Below are positions 19,349 to 30,200 of a DNA stretch of 64,000 nt, in pieces. Positions within the stretch are counted from its first letter, which is position 1. Each line of letters opens with the position of its first letter. Position numbers and translations under genes: made by a program. Source of the DNA: Nemertoderma westbladi (Eukaryota > Xenacoelomorpha > Nemertodermatida > Nemertodermatidae); contig JAUCBJ010000069.1 of NCBI GenBank assembly GCA_032718475.1, positions 1 to 64,000 on the forward strand. Reading direction: 5' to 3'. The notes beneath the pieces are model-generated. The model saw nothing but the letters and a program-made list of their open reading frames with translations, was not told where the DNA came from and searched no databases.

Positions 19349-22300
19349 TGTCTATTGTCGAGTCACAATGGAACTTTCCCGGACCCGGACTCCCGTTAGA
19401 TCTGTCCGAGGCTACTTGGGAAGATATACACAGGATGGGAGTGGCTAAAGATACAATGGATCCAGCTGTTTGGAAGAGGTCGGCAGCAGGATATGTGCAG
19501 GGATTCTTCGGCTCCTTGGAGCGATTAGAAGAACAACTGTTTCGACAATCCCAAGGACCTCAAGAGCAGGAAGAGCTGCTATATCAAGTACGCGAAAGAA
19601 CCCTACGCATTAGATTAATCCTATCAGCCTTTGAGGAAACTTCCAAAAGAAGACAGGACACGTCGCTGCAGGTTGCTGTCAAAACTTGGTTCCAGCGGGT
19701 CGGTCTCAAAGTAAAAGAAACGGACCAGTGGAAATCCCAGCTGTCTGAGAGACTAACCTATGAAGAACCAACCGATGCCACTCTTTCTCAAGTGGAAGGT
19801 GAAGAGACCGCAGAGAGACCACGAACGAGAGACGCCATAGACATTTATCTGTCCGACTATCAGCGATTCCTAGGAGACGAAGAGTTGAGGAGACGGCTGT
19901 CTGGACTTTCCCCTAATAGTGAAGGAACCCAGCGTGTGTTAGACTCAATCGATGCTGAAATGTTAGCTGCTAACCAAGCTGAATTTGATGAAAAACTCCG
20001 CCTCACTAGAGTCCAAGAAGAACAAGTAAAGAAAAGACAGATTGAGGACCGAAAGGCGGCAGCAGTAGCAGCGGTAATGGCAGAAGCAGAAGTGGAAAGA
20101 AAGGCAGCAGCAGTAGCAGCGGTAATGGCAGAAGCAGAAGTGGAAAGAAAGGCAGCAGCAGTAGCAGCGGCAGCGGCAATGGCAGAAGCAGAAGTGGAAA
20201 GAAAGACAGCAGCAGTAGCAGCGGCAATGGCAGAAGCAGAAGTGGAAAGAAAGGCAGCGAAGGCAGTGGCAGAAGCAGAACGGAGAGCGTCTGAGGAGAC
20301 TACCCAACTGGAGTTGGAAAATCTGCAAGAGACGCAAGACAACATAAATAAACAGTTAACTGCTAGTCACATGCAGATGATGAGAAAATCTACTCCCAAA
20401 CGCCAGGGATACACATCATCGGAAGAAAGCGAAACCACCTATCCTGAAGGCGGAGGAAATAGATCTCGTCTAAGCAGGCGTAGAAAAACATCTCACCGTC
20501 ACAAATTGCCTGATTTGCCCCCAGCTGTTAGAAGACAACTAGCTAGCACAGACTTAAGTAGTATAGAACCTACAGACCAAATTATTAAGGTCAAAAGACT
20601 CCCTACTATAGTTGATGAGCCTGAAATAATTAGGCCTGTCATTCCCAAAGTCACCCCTGTGCTAGAAACTCCTGTACTTCCAGAGCTTAACTCTAAATTC
20701 CCTTTACATAGTACTACACTGCCTGTACCCGGTAGAACAGTCCATGAGAATATCCCTGTCCTGGAAGCTGAGAGAGAAATCAAAGATTTGTCTCCCGTCA
20801 TCCCGCGTCAGCCCGCTACAATGTTGGCGACTCCCGCTTCGGCGGTTGAGTGGGTAGAGGAGGGACGGCGGGGGATGAATCTCCTGCTCGGACAGATGCA
20901 GGAGACTGTCCACCAGCTTAAGGGAACAGTAAGGGAAGGTAGGGCAGAATTGCAAGAAGTGCAGCAAAGTATCGCACTGGAACGCGACAAATTAGTCAAT
21001 ATACAAAAGGGCATACCAATACCCCCTGTAACATTGTGTCAACCTGTTAGGTCTGAAGTATTACATGCGGAAGGTGTGGAGCCTACACGCATCTATACTG
21101 CTAGTGAAGTAGAAACTCCTATAGCAAACCCTATTAAGGGTGATTATAGACCTGTTATTAATGATATTCCCTATAGACCTGACAATGATCCGAGAAATTT
21201 ATATACCGATAATTCGATATTAAATAACACGATGGCCCAAGTAAGCTTTACGCGTCAGATGGCTAGAACAGAAGCCCGCCAAGCGGTCAAAGTGGGAGAG
21301 ATCGTTAAATTCAATGGAGATGAGATGAAATGGTTACCTTTCAATGAATATTACAAAGATAGCATACAGAACTCTGTACTATCTAACGGAGAGAAACTTA
21401 GGTTCCTCATCAAGTGCTTGGAAGGACCTCCCAAGTTAATGGCGTTAAAGTTTATTGGACATCCAGAAGGATTAAGACAAGTTTGGGATACATTAAACAT
21501 CAGGTATGGTAACAAGGATAACATAGCTAAGTATTTGTATGCCAAATTAGTAGCTCCCCGACACTTCCTTAGTAGCGGGATTATAGAGTTTTCCGATGAG
21601 ATTCAAGAGATCTGTAGACAATTGGATTGGTTAGGTAAGTCTCATGAATATCAGAGTTCCATGGTTATTGGAGCAGTAGTCTCTACTTTACCAAAGGGTG
21701 GAGTATGTACACGCTGGGACAAGAAAGTGTTGTACATGAATGAACAACAACGACGAAGCCCTACCATGGCTGATCTCATGTCCTTCTTAGATGGTGAGGT
21801 AAAACTACAACTCATCAAGCAGTCCAGAGAGAAAACATCGGAAAATAAGGTAAGTGAGAAACCCACTTCTAGGAGAAGAGTAACACCGGTGTGTTACACT
21901 GACGACGGCGAAAGCCAAGCTTCTCAAGAAGAGGATAGCGGGAAAGACACTGAGAGATCTTACTACGTTGACAAAACCTCAAAAGATGTAAGTAAATATA
22001 AGGCTCGAAACAACGATAGGAGAGAACAGGTTGCCAAGACCCCTCCTCAGTCTCCTAACAGAATGCACCGAAGAAAACCCGAAGAAAGAACGAGAGTGCA
22101 TCAAGTTACCCAAGGTAAAGTGAGTAACATAAAACCTAACTGTGCGCTGTACGACGGTACCCACCGTTTGAGTGCGTGTGCTGAATTTCTAAAGAAATCC
22201 CTTGTAGACAGACGTGCAGTCGTATGGGATAAGCGGTTATGCTATAATTGCCTCAGACCAGGACACCAACGGCGAACCTGTTACTCCGACATAAAGTGTG

Positions 22301-25300
22301 CAAAGTGTGGCGCGAAACATCACATCTTGTTACACAGTGAGTTCGAACGAGACAAACAGAGTCAGGTAAGTGAGCCCGAACTACATGTCCAATTCAGTGA
22401 TGTAAACGACACTGATCAAGAATCTGAGATGGAAGGATTCTATACTGACGAATTCTCCGACGCCAACGAATCCTGTTATCTAATCAATACCGCAGTGTAT
22501 CGAGCACTTACTTATGAAAAGGACACCAACAATGAGTTTCCCCCAACTACTTTTGCCAAACAACCATCTTGGAAAGTTCCAACTTCCAACGTAGGAATCA
22601 GAGAATTTCCTGTAGTGCAGGTAAGAGTTCACGGTCCTGACAAAAGTTACATAGTGAACGCCCTCCTTGACTCCGGCAGCACAGGAACATTCATCGATCA
22701 AGAACTAGCCGAAGATATCTTTGCTGGACAACCCAAATTCCGGACTAAATTGAATATGTCAGGAATTATGCAGGTTTGGAAATCTACCCTAACGGCAGAT
22801 TACTATGTAGGTGTGTTGTCCACCCCCCAGGATAAGTTAGGAGCACAAGGTATAAGGTCGGTAAAAATGGTGGCTATAAAGAACTTCGCTACTACTCAAG
22901 CAGACCTTTATAATTGGGACGAGGATGAGAGCATCCAACATCTTAAGATACCTCGATTCCAGACAGATTATCCTGGAGTGCAAATACTCATCGGCCAAAA
23001 CGCGCACGAGGCGCTCGAAACATTGGAGAAACGGCCTGCTCAACCGCAGCCACTGCAAACCTATGCGGTAAGAACTAGAGTAGGTTGGTACTTTACTGGC
23101 CCTTCCCGCAGGACTCTCGAAGAGAGAAGGCCACAAGAACGAGTATACCAGGTGAGTGATTGGAGCGAGGAGAGCAGTGAGGTGGATGAACTAACTGAGG
23201 AAACACCATACTCTTCAGATAATGACGACATCTACCAACTCTTCGATCAAGAGAACACCATCAACCTACTTACAGAAAACCAAACTTGGAAAAATCAGGT
23301 GAACCTATGTCAACTGATTCGCCCCTCGGAACCCATCGCATACAATGACGAACTAAACGATGAGATAGAGCGCTGCAACGCTAGAACTCGGGACGAACTA
23401 GCCGTACGATTCTTTACTCAAGAACTGGTAGAGCCCAATTCATATGATAAGGCCCTATCGATAGAAGAAGAAAGAGCCAAGCAAATCCAGGAAACAACTA
23501 CACGTTTTTTAAAGGAACAAGGTAGATATGAAATCGGCCTACCATTTCGAAAACGAGAACCTAGATTTGTAAATAACAGACCCTTGGCAGAGAAAAGAAT
23601 CGCTCAATTGCATCGACGCCTTACGGCTAATACTTCAGCTAAAGAAATGTACCAAACTCAGCTGAAGAAATTTATAACAAAGGGATACGCGGAGCGAGTA
23701 CCGGAAGGAACACCAGTGACTGAGAGAACGTATTACTTAACACATCATTACGTTCCCAAACCCGGTAAACCCCATGAAGTCCGAGTCGTATTCGATGGCT
23801 CTGCTCTATATATGGGCCAATCCCTCAATTCCGAGTTGTTACCCGGACCCAACTTACTCCAATCTTTGTTGGGAATACTTTTGAGATTAAGACAATATTC
23901 CATCGCGTTCGCCTCCGATATAGAAGGAATGTTCTTACAAGTCAAGGCGCTGGATAGAGATAGAGACAGCCTGAGATTTCTGTGGTGGCCTGAAGGAGAC
24001 CTCAATCAGAAACCGGTAGAGTACTGGATGACCATCCAGGCTTTTGGAATCATATCAAGCCCTTCCAACGCCTGCTCCGTGGTACGAACCACTGCGAATG
24101 ACAACCGAGACTCCTTCTCAAAAGAGGTGATAGACAACATCAAACGGAATATATACATGGACGACAATTTAAGGTCCCTTCCATCAGTAGAAGAAGCCAT
24201 AGATGTCGCGAAAGGAACGGTAGAGTGTTTGAAAAGAGGTGGATTTCGACTGACGAAATTCACCAGCAACTCCCGTGAGTTTCTGGAAGCGATACCGGTA
24301 GAAGACCGCGGAGCGAAAGACCTAGACTTAATAAAGGACGATCTTCCTGAAACCAAGACGCTTGGCTTGAAGTGGGACACTGAAAGAGACATCCTGTTTT
24401 TTCAGCTCAAACAGCGAGATAATCCAGTTCGGACCAAACGGATTTGTTTAAGTATCCTGAGCACTTATTTCGACCCATTGGGATTTATTAGCCCAGTTAT
24501 ATTGATTGCTCGGAGTTTAGTACAACAAATGTGGCTTGAAAACCACTCATGGGACGATCCGCTTAAGGGAGAATTGTTAAAGAAATGGATGAAATGGGAA
24601 GATTCTCTACCTGCCATCGAGAACTTTATAATTTCCCGTACATACTTTGGCCATGTTCTTCCTACGTATTCCTATCAACTCCATGTGTTTGGAGACGCCA
24701 GCGATATGGGAATAGGTATAGTAGCATATCTGCGAGTCGAAACCCCGGATGGAATCAAAGTCGCCTTGGTTACCTCTAAGGCATTGATTAACAACAAGTT
24801 AAAGGTTCCTCGAGCGGAGTTAAAGGCGGCTTTATACGCTACAGCCATCGGCCGGAACGTAACGGAACAAATCGATTACCCACTGGAGAAAACGGTTTAT
24901 TGGACCGACGCTTTACTCGTGTTGGAGTATCTAACCAATGAAGTCTGTCAGTTCAGCGTTTTTGTTACTAACAGGGTAGCTATTATTCTTAGTCGCACAA
25001 AGATAGATCAATGGAGACATTGCCCTGGTACGATTAAGCCAGCCGATGTCGCCTCCAGGGGAGCAACTCCACAGGAACTGATAGATACTCCAGATTGGTT
25101 GGGTGGACCCGACTTCCTGAGCAAGGAAGAGGATGAATGGCCTCCTCACCTTACTACGGCAGAGATTAGACAAGCCAAGGGAGCGGAGACAGTCAAACCT
25201 AAAATCCGGGCGAGTAAATCGAAGTTATTTAAACCGACTATCGATCTATCTGTATTACATACTTCCGGGAATGATGCTTCGGATCCACAATCCCTCAACA

Positions 25301-27039
25301 CAAATAGGTCTGTTGTGGAAATTAGATATAGAGATTGGAAATCTGGAATACCAGACGTCTCGCAAGGAATCTCACCCATGCTGCAGAGAGCAATGCATCA
25401 TTACAGTTCCTGGAATCGGCTTTGTAAAGCCGTCACATATTTAAGACGATGTTTTCATCATCACTACTCCAGGACGAAGACCACTAGTGATAACGCTCCA
25501 TTGACATCTGCACAAGTTCATGTTATTAAAAATTTACCCAAATATAAGACATCTGACCGTTTTCTAAAGGAGAAAATTAGTCACCAGGAGCATGAAGAAA
25601 CCAATAAGCAGATACTGAGACTCCTGCAATGCTATGAGGATTCCGAAAAGTATTTCCTGTTGTTGAGAAATCCGCAGATGCGCTTAAGGGATCGATTCTC
25701 GAGCACAATGATAGATGGGCTAATACGTGTTGGAGGAAGACTCACCAATGCGCCCTTATCCTTTGACACCAAATTCCCCATACTTATTAGAAATCTTGAA
25801 GTACAAATCAAGATGATTGTAGATGTTCACAGTAAACTTTATCATGCTGGTAGAGAACGAGTTCTTAGCGAAATTCGAACTCGCTATTATTTTGATAAAC
25901 CCCGTAGAGCTCTGAACCAAGTTCTTAGGAACTGCATACCCTGTAGGAAAGCATTCAGTAGGCCTTTAACACAGCGAGAGGCAGAATTACCTAGGGAACG
26001 AGTAAGCTTCTATGAACCACCTTTTACTAATACTGGTGTAGATTTATTTGGCCCTATTGAAGTATATCGTGCGAGGACTATAGTCAAGAGATGGTGTGTC
26101 ATCTTCGTGTGCATGACTTGTAGAGCCATCCATCTCGATATGGTGAACGATCTATCTACCAACAGCTTCGTCTTAAGTTTACGACGACAGATCGCTCGCT
26201 TCGGGACGAGTAATACCATGAGATCGGATAAGGGAACGAACTTCATTGGTGCCAACAACGAAATACAGGCTTACGTGAAGGACTGGAACCAAAGACAGGT
26301 GGACGACCAGCTAAGGATAACAGCATCTAGCTGGACCTTCAACGCCGCCGACGCCCCTTGGTGGGGAGGAAGTTGGGAGAGATTAATTAGAAGTGTTAAG
26401 ACCGCATTTCACTTTATAGTGCCATGCCGCGCGTATCTCACCGACGAACTTTTGCGGACGTTAATGGAGGAAATAGCTGCCTATCTCAACGAGAGACCGC
26501 TTATGCCAGTCTCATCGAGTCCAGATTCCCTGGAAGCTCTAACACCCGCGCATTTCCTACTGAAGAAACCTGTAGCCATGCTCCCACGATCGGAGATTGC
26601 CGACGGAGACGAATACTGCCGTCGAACTTGGCAACTTATGCAGTTGCTATCCCGTCGTTTCGCTGACCATTTCGAGAAACATTATCTGCCCACGCTACAA
26701 CTTCGAACTAAGTGGTTTGCGCAGCAAGAAAACGTCAGCGCCGGAGATATGGTGCTTATTGTAGATCCAGACCTCCCACGTAAACGGTGGCAGACAGGTC
26801 GTATCATCGAGACCCACATCTCGGATGATGGTTTAGTACGCTCGGTAGAACTCATCGTCATGCGGCGTAACTTCAAAAAGCCAGGCATAATCTTTGAGAC
26901 GCAACAACTCAATCGCCCAGTTGGTCGTTTATGTTTACTGGAAAGAGACAGAGAACTCTCTGGAAACTATGGAAGGCAAGACACTCTTCCCACGACCACC
27001 TCCCTAATTCCTCAAACATCTAGGGACTCCCCAACGTGA
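19267..27039 (+). CDS. BEL/Pao Gag-Pol polyprotein (protease, RT, RNase H, integrase)
   Basis: 2,590 codons are open without a stop. The frame is already open from 19207, and the first start-like codon is a GTG at 19267, so this is the continuation of the gag frame at 18878. Residues ~263-340 are Ala-rich coiled coil made of 16-residue repeats. Next come a conserved BEL/Pao Gag region (~690-850), a CCHC zinc knuckle (CYNCLRPGHQRRTC from ~992) followed by CAKCGAKHH, an aspartic protease with DSGS at 1135, RT with YMDD at 1630-1633, RNase H (FGDAS with Asp 1810, Glu 1851), an integrase HHCC finger (His ~2188, CIPC ~2223) and the integrase core Asp 2259, Asp 2321, Glu 2371. All main catalytic residues are present. 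The element copies RNA into DNA in cytoplasmic particles and inserts it into the genome. A tag-like tail follows the integrase. The start is uncertain because of the frame change. Confidence 0.93.
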   Translation: MEEHQADWARNKRATQDNYAGYAREELMSIVESQWNFPGPGLPLDLSEATWEDIHRMGVAKDTMDPAVWKRSAAGYVQGFFGSLERLEEQLFRQSQGPQEQEELLYQVRERTLRIRLILSAFEETSKRRQDTSLQVAVKTWFQRVGLKVKETDQWKSQLSERLTYEEPTDATLSQVEGEETAERPRTRDAIDIYLSDYQRFLGDEELRRRLSGLSPNSEGTQRVLDSIDAEMLAANQAEFDEKLRLTRVQEEQVKKRQIEDRKAAAVAAVMAEAEVERKAAAVAAVMAEAEVERKAAAVAAAAAMAEAEVERKTAAVAAAMAEAEVERKAAKAVAEAERRASEETTQLELENLQETQDNINKQLTASHMQMMRKSTPKRQGYTSSEESETTYPEGGGNRSRLSRRRKTSHRHKLPDLPPAVRRQLASTDLSSIEPTDQIIKVKRLPTIVDEPEIIRPVIPKVTPVLETPVLPELNSKFPLHSTTLPVPGRTVHENIPVLEAEREIKDLSPVIPRQPATMLATPASAVEWVEEGRRGMNLLLGQMQETVHQLKGTVREGRAELQEVQQSIALERDKLVNIQKGIPIPPVTLCQPVRSEVLHAEGVEPTRIYTASEVETPIANPIKGDYRPVINDIPYRPDNDPRNLYTDNSILNNTMAQVSFTRQMARTEARQAVKVGEIVKFNGDEMKWLPFNEYYKDSIQNSVLSNGEKLRFLIKCLEGPPKLMALKFIGHPEGLRQVWDTLNIRYGNKDNIAKYLYAKLVAPRHFLSSGIIEFSDEIQEICRQLDWLGKSHEYQSSMVIGAVVSTLPKGGVCTRWDKKVLYMNEQQRRSPTMADLMSFLDGEVKLQLIKQSREKTSENKVSEKPTSRRRVTPVCYTDDGESQASQEEDSGKDTERSYYVDKTSKDVSKYKARNNDRREQVAKTPPQSPNRMHRRKPEERTRVHQVTQGKVSNIKPNCALYDGTHRLSACAEFLKKSLVDRRAVVWDKRLCYNCLRPGHQRRTCYSDIKCAKCGAKHHILLHSEFERDKQSQVSEPELHVQFSDVNDTDQESEMEGFYTDEFSDANESCYLINTAVYRALTYEKDTNNEFPPTTFAKQPSWKVPTSNVGIREFPVVQVRVHGPDKSYIVNALLDSGSTGTFIDQELAEDIFAGQPKFRTKLNMSGIMQVWKSTLTADYYVGVLSTPQDKLGAQGIRSVKMVAIKNFATTQADLYNWDEDESIQHLKIPRFQTDYPGVQILIGQNAHEALETLEKRPAQPQPLQTYAVRTRVGWYFTGPSRRTLEERRPQERVYQVSDWSEESSEVDELTEETPYSSDNDDIYQLFDQENTINLLTENQTWKNQVNLCQLIRPSEPIAYNDELNDEIERCNARTRDELAVRFFTQELVEPNSYDKALSIEEERAKQIQETTTRFLKEQGRYEIGLPFRKREPRFVNNRPLAEKRIAQLHRRLTANTSAKEMYQTQLKKFITKGYAERVPEGTPVTERTYYLTHHYVPKPGKPHEVRVVFDGSALYMGQSLNSELLPGPNLLQSLLGILLRLRQYSIAFASDIEGMFLQVKALDRDRDSLRFLWWPEGDLNQKPVEYWMTIQAFGIISSPSNACSVVRTTANDNRDSFSKEVIDNIKRNIYMDDNLRSLPSVEEAIDVAKGTVECLKRGGFRLTKFTSNSREFLEAIPVEDRGAKDLDLIKDDLPETKTLGLKWDTERDILFFQLKQRDNPVRTKRICLSILSTYFDPLGFISPVILIARSLVQQMWLENHSWDDPLKGELLKKWMKWEDSLPAIENFIISRTYFGHVLPTYSYQLHVFGDASDMGIGIVAYLRVETPDGIKVALVTSKALINNKLKVPRAELKAALYATAIGRNVTEQIDYPLEKTVYWTDALLVLEYLTNEVCQFSVFVTNRVAIILSRTKIDQWRHCPGTIKPADVASRGATPQELIDTPDWLGGPDFLSKEEDEWPPHLTTAEIRQAKGAETVKPKIRASKSKLFKPTIDLSVLHTSGNDASDPQSLNTNRSVVEIRYRDWKSGIPDVSQGISPMLQRAMHHYSSWNRLCKAVTYLRRCFHHHYSRTKTTSDNAPLTSAQVHVIKNLPKYKTSDRFLKEKISHQEHEETNKQILRLLQCYEDSEKYFLLLRNPQMRLRDRFSSTMIDGLIRVGGRLTNAPLSFDTKFPILIRNLEVQIKMIVDVHSKLYHAGRERVLSEIRTRYYFDKPRRALNQVLRNCIPCRKAFSRPLTQREAELPRERVSFYEPPFTNTGVDLFGPIEVYRARTIVKRWCVIFVCMTCRAIHLDMVNDLSTNSFVLSLRRQIARFGTSNTMRSDKGTNFIGANNEIQAYVKDWNQRQVDDQLRITASSWTFNAADAPWWGGSWERLIRSVKTAFHFIVPCRAYLTDELLRTLMEEIAAYLNERPLMPVSSSPDSLEALTPAHFLLKKPVAMLPRSEIADGDEYCRRTWQLMQLLSRRFADHFEKHYLPTLQLRTKWFAQQENVSAGDMVLIVDPDLPRKRWQTGRIIETHISDDGLVRSVELIVMRRNFKKPGIIFETQQLNRPVGRLCLLERDRELSGNYGRQDTLPTTTSLIPQTSRDSPT

Positions 27040-28668
27040 TACGTCTGGAGTGGGTGTATGACTATATTGTTTTATCTATTTTATTATATTTTTATATGCG
27101 AACTTTATTATGTACTTTATTATAATCGTTTTTATTCAATTATATTTAGTAGAATGTTGTTTTAGTGATTATTTAGTAGATTAGTGCGATATATTAGTGT
27201 TTATTACGTACGTAATTACTTATAATATACATTTAGTGCGACGGCGAGAAAATAATTATTTTTCTCTTTCCTTACTGTCCGTATCATATTGTAAATACGT
27301 GACTACAGTAAGATGAAATGTCCGTACTTAGTAAAGTACAATAAAGCCACTACTATATTCAAGTATTATTGGTAGGCAGAGTATTAGGAATGCAAAGTTC
27401 AGATCCTCGTGTCTCGGCTAAACCAAGCTCTGGGTAGACCTTGGAAACGACTTGCCTCTTCACACTGACATTGCTTCGTGCGATATTGCTCTTCTACCTT
27501 ATATTAAATAATATATATAGTAGCGTGATGTCCCTCTAACAGTAGCGTAAAACGCAAATAAATCTGTTAAACCTTTTGACCATCTGTAATTCTAGTCGAT
27601 TAAGATATCGCGGCACCCACCGATATACTTGAAAGACAAATTCTAGAATCAGTGGTTAATGTCCCCAGACAAGTTCTGGAATAAATCGGTGCCCATCTTA
27701 AATATTAATTTAATATTTAGTAAAATCTGTAAAATTCAGATCCTTTAAATTTCTAGTCAATTAAGATATCGCAGCACTTACCGATACGCTTAAAAGACAA
27801 TTGTCATAGAATTAAGGATCCTATGTCCCCAGACATGCTCTGGAATAAAAATTGTGTCAATTTTAACATCAAATAATAAAATTCACGGGAATAAATTTAA
27901 ATTCATACTTTAAATGAATTTCATAAATTGTCGTTTTGTGCAATTTATAACATTCCCAAAATTCCATTAATTAATAGATCATGGGAGCGGAGATTCATCC
28001 TATTGAGTGTATTAGAGTGCGAGAATCTCCGACATATAGTCAATAGCCAATAAAATTAATAAAATCATGTATAAAGAGGATATTGACAATTAAAGAATTA
28101 CTATTAAATAGCATTCCAGATCTGTATGCATGAGAATTACCCTAATTCTACCGCTAGCTTTCCATAATGTCACCATAGCAACACCCACGCTAGAATTAGA
28201 AGCAAGTTAAAAGAACAATAGAAAGCTTGTCCCATTGCATAGCATAGAGAATACATAGCACACTGTTAGTATCCAAGGATACACAGTAATAACGTGACAT
28301 TCTGGAAGGCACTGACTAACGGACAAATGGCCTGTATGTGTACAATTGGTGACAGTTGTGTGGAATTTGTGCGTTTATAGGTGAATGTTACTGCTAAAGT
28401 ATGTTTACAGTAGCTAGTCGCAATTGTGAAAGTAACCCAACTCTCCTATAGAAAGAACCTAAAGTGGATTCAAGCCTTTGGGACGGACAGTGGAGTGACT
28501 TGTGCCAGTTATCGTTGTCGTGCTGTTGCTACATGTTGGCGTAAACACCGCGACGACGGTACATCGGCGCTGAGAATCCCACTGTCCGGGGGTAAAGAGA
28601 GGTAGGCAGCGACGCCCGCTCGCCTAAACCTAAACTCATTACAATATTAATAAACTCAGATAGCAGAT
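27040..28668. other. Non-coding stretch between pol and the extra gene
   Basis: There is no gene in this 1.6 kb. Two related ~100-bp segments (27590-27686 and 27751-27850, about 161-164 bp apart) share TTCTAGTC, ATTAAGATATCGC and GTCCCCAGACA...CTGGAATAAA. A CCAAG/CTTGG hairpin lies near 27424. The stretch just before 28669 is less AT-rich and may carry a promoter or splice acceptor for the downstream gene; a possible acceptor is GTAGGCAG at about 28601-28608, with a weak pyrimidine tract. Confidence 0.5.
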
Positions 28669-30122
28669 ATGACGGAGTTGATAGAAGATGATCTTGGTAT
28701 CAGGGAGCGATATACTCTACCTTTACAAGCATTTGTGGATAGCTTGATACGCGGTGAAGCCGATCCACCCATTACTGAGGACGATGGTCGTTATATCGAA
28801 CCGCCGATTCCCAAGAGCAACTTACGCGTGAATTGGACTATCTAAAATTCACCGCTCGCTATGCGCATCGTAATGGTACGTATATGGACTTCCTAACTAC
28901 CGGCCATCCTATCGATTTACATGATACGGACGATGTAGACACCGAAAGGGAAATGGTTCTATTTAAATATCATACCCAGCGGCGTCGTAACGATAAACCG
29001 AGAATAGATCACGAAAATTCTATTCGTAACAGACTGGGAAGACGAACCAATATGCCTAGAATCTGAGGAGATTCAGCCTATCGCGCCCGGAACAGCGACA
29101 ACGATTACATCCTAGAATGGTATCAAGGTCCACAGTGTCTCACTGCGTACGATTATCGCCATGCCAACTATGTTTCTCGGCAACGTTGTCGGTTATGCGC
29201 ATCGAGAGACCATGTTACGCCCATGGACACAAACGTCCGCTGTTCCTATTTCCACGAACAACCGGCGATGGAAATTTATTGCGCGTATTGCAGACTCAAT
29301 AACTTGCACATTTTTGCGGTTTGCCCTCAATTTATGACTCAATGACACCATTGTCAACAAAAGGGACGCGCCAGTTTCGATTGCCCTTTTTAATCACGAT
29401 TTGGATGAATTAGCTTAGATGAAATGATCACACTACGTTACATCAGAGCTTGGGAAGCGAACGCTGATTTACATTGTGATTCGCGCCATCGTTATTATCC
29501 TGGACGCGCTTACGAAGGAGTTTATGCGTTCCATCCTTATCTATTCGCTTCTGTCGAACAGAAATCACGCATATCGAGTTACGAACTACTGAAGCGCGTC
29601 GGAGAATGTATTTCAACCAAGTTCGTACGCAAATTTCTCAGGAGTGTTAATCCTAGCGACCTTCATTCCTATAACCTAATCAATTATATCCGTCAGGATC
29701 CGGACTATGGAGACTTATTTGTTAACTCACACCCCGAGTTACAGGAAGTATATCGACGGCCTTACGAATACCGAGCCCGCGAACGCGAGTTGGAAAGAAC
29801 CATTAAACCCCGGAGGTTTCTAACTGCCTATGGTCCACCCACGGCCCTCGTTCAGACCACTCGTAAAGGACCCGTAAGAGCGGCTGTCTTGAAACGAGCT
29901 CTCAAAGCCGTTAGACCTCTCTCCCCTGACGATGATGTCAATCAACCCGGTACTTCGACTGGCGGATACACCGACCATAATCCTACACCCTCTGATGCAA
30001 TCATATTGCACCCTTCACCCAGGAGTTATAGCCCTCCTTGTAAAGTGGCTCGCCCCAAAGAGAAAAGGACTCTGGCTAGCTTTAAAAAACTGCGTAAACG
30101 CCGTCCGCGCAAGAAAGACTAA
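28669..30122 (+). pseudogene. Unrecognised extra gene of the BEL/Pao element, broken
   Basis: An ATG at 28669 opens 58 codons (to 28845). From about 28779 a second frame, -1 relative to the first, runs to 30122 and is interrupted only by TGA codons at 29064, 29343 and 29406. The last open part (29424-30122) has 232 codons. The whole would be about 480 residues. The middle is Cys/His-rich: CRLC at 29187, CSYFH at 29241, CAYC at 29280, then further His and Cys, suggesting a zinc-binding module. The end is very basic (KKLRKRRPRKK), like a nuclear-localisation or nucleic-acid-binding tail, preceded by a Pro/Ser-rich linker. No signal peptide or membrane segment is visible, so it is not an envelope gene despite its position between pol and the 3' LTR. 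I do not recognise the family. It could be a captured host gene, an element accessory protein or a remnant of another element. Confidence 0.6.
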
Positions 30123-30200
30123 CTGTTTAGAGTATTTATGTATATTAGAAACTGTGATTTTGTATATTTTATAGACTCAAATCCCATTTTCTGGGAGTGG

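Noticed and set aside
28669-30122. Envelope gene
   Set aside because: No signal peptide, hydrophobic fusion or membrane segment is visible; the product is basic and Cys/His-rich.
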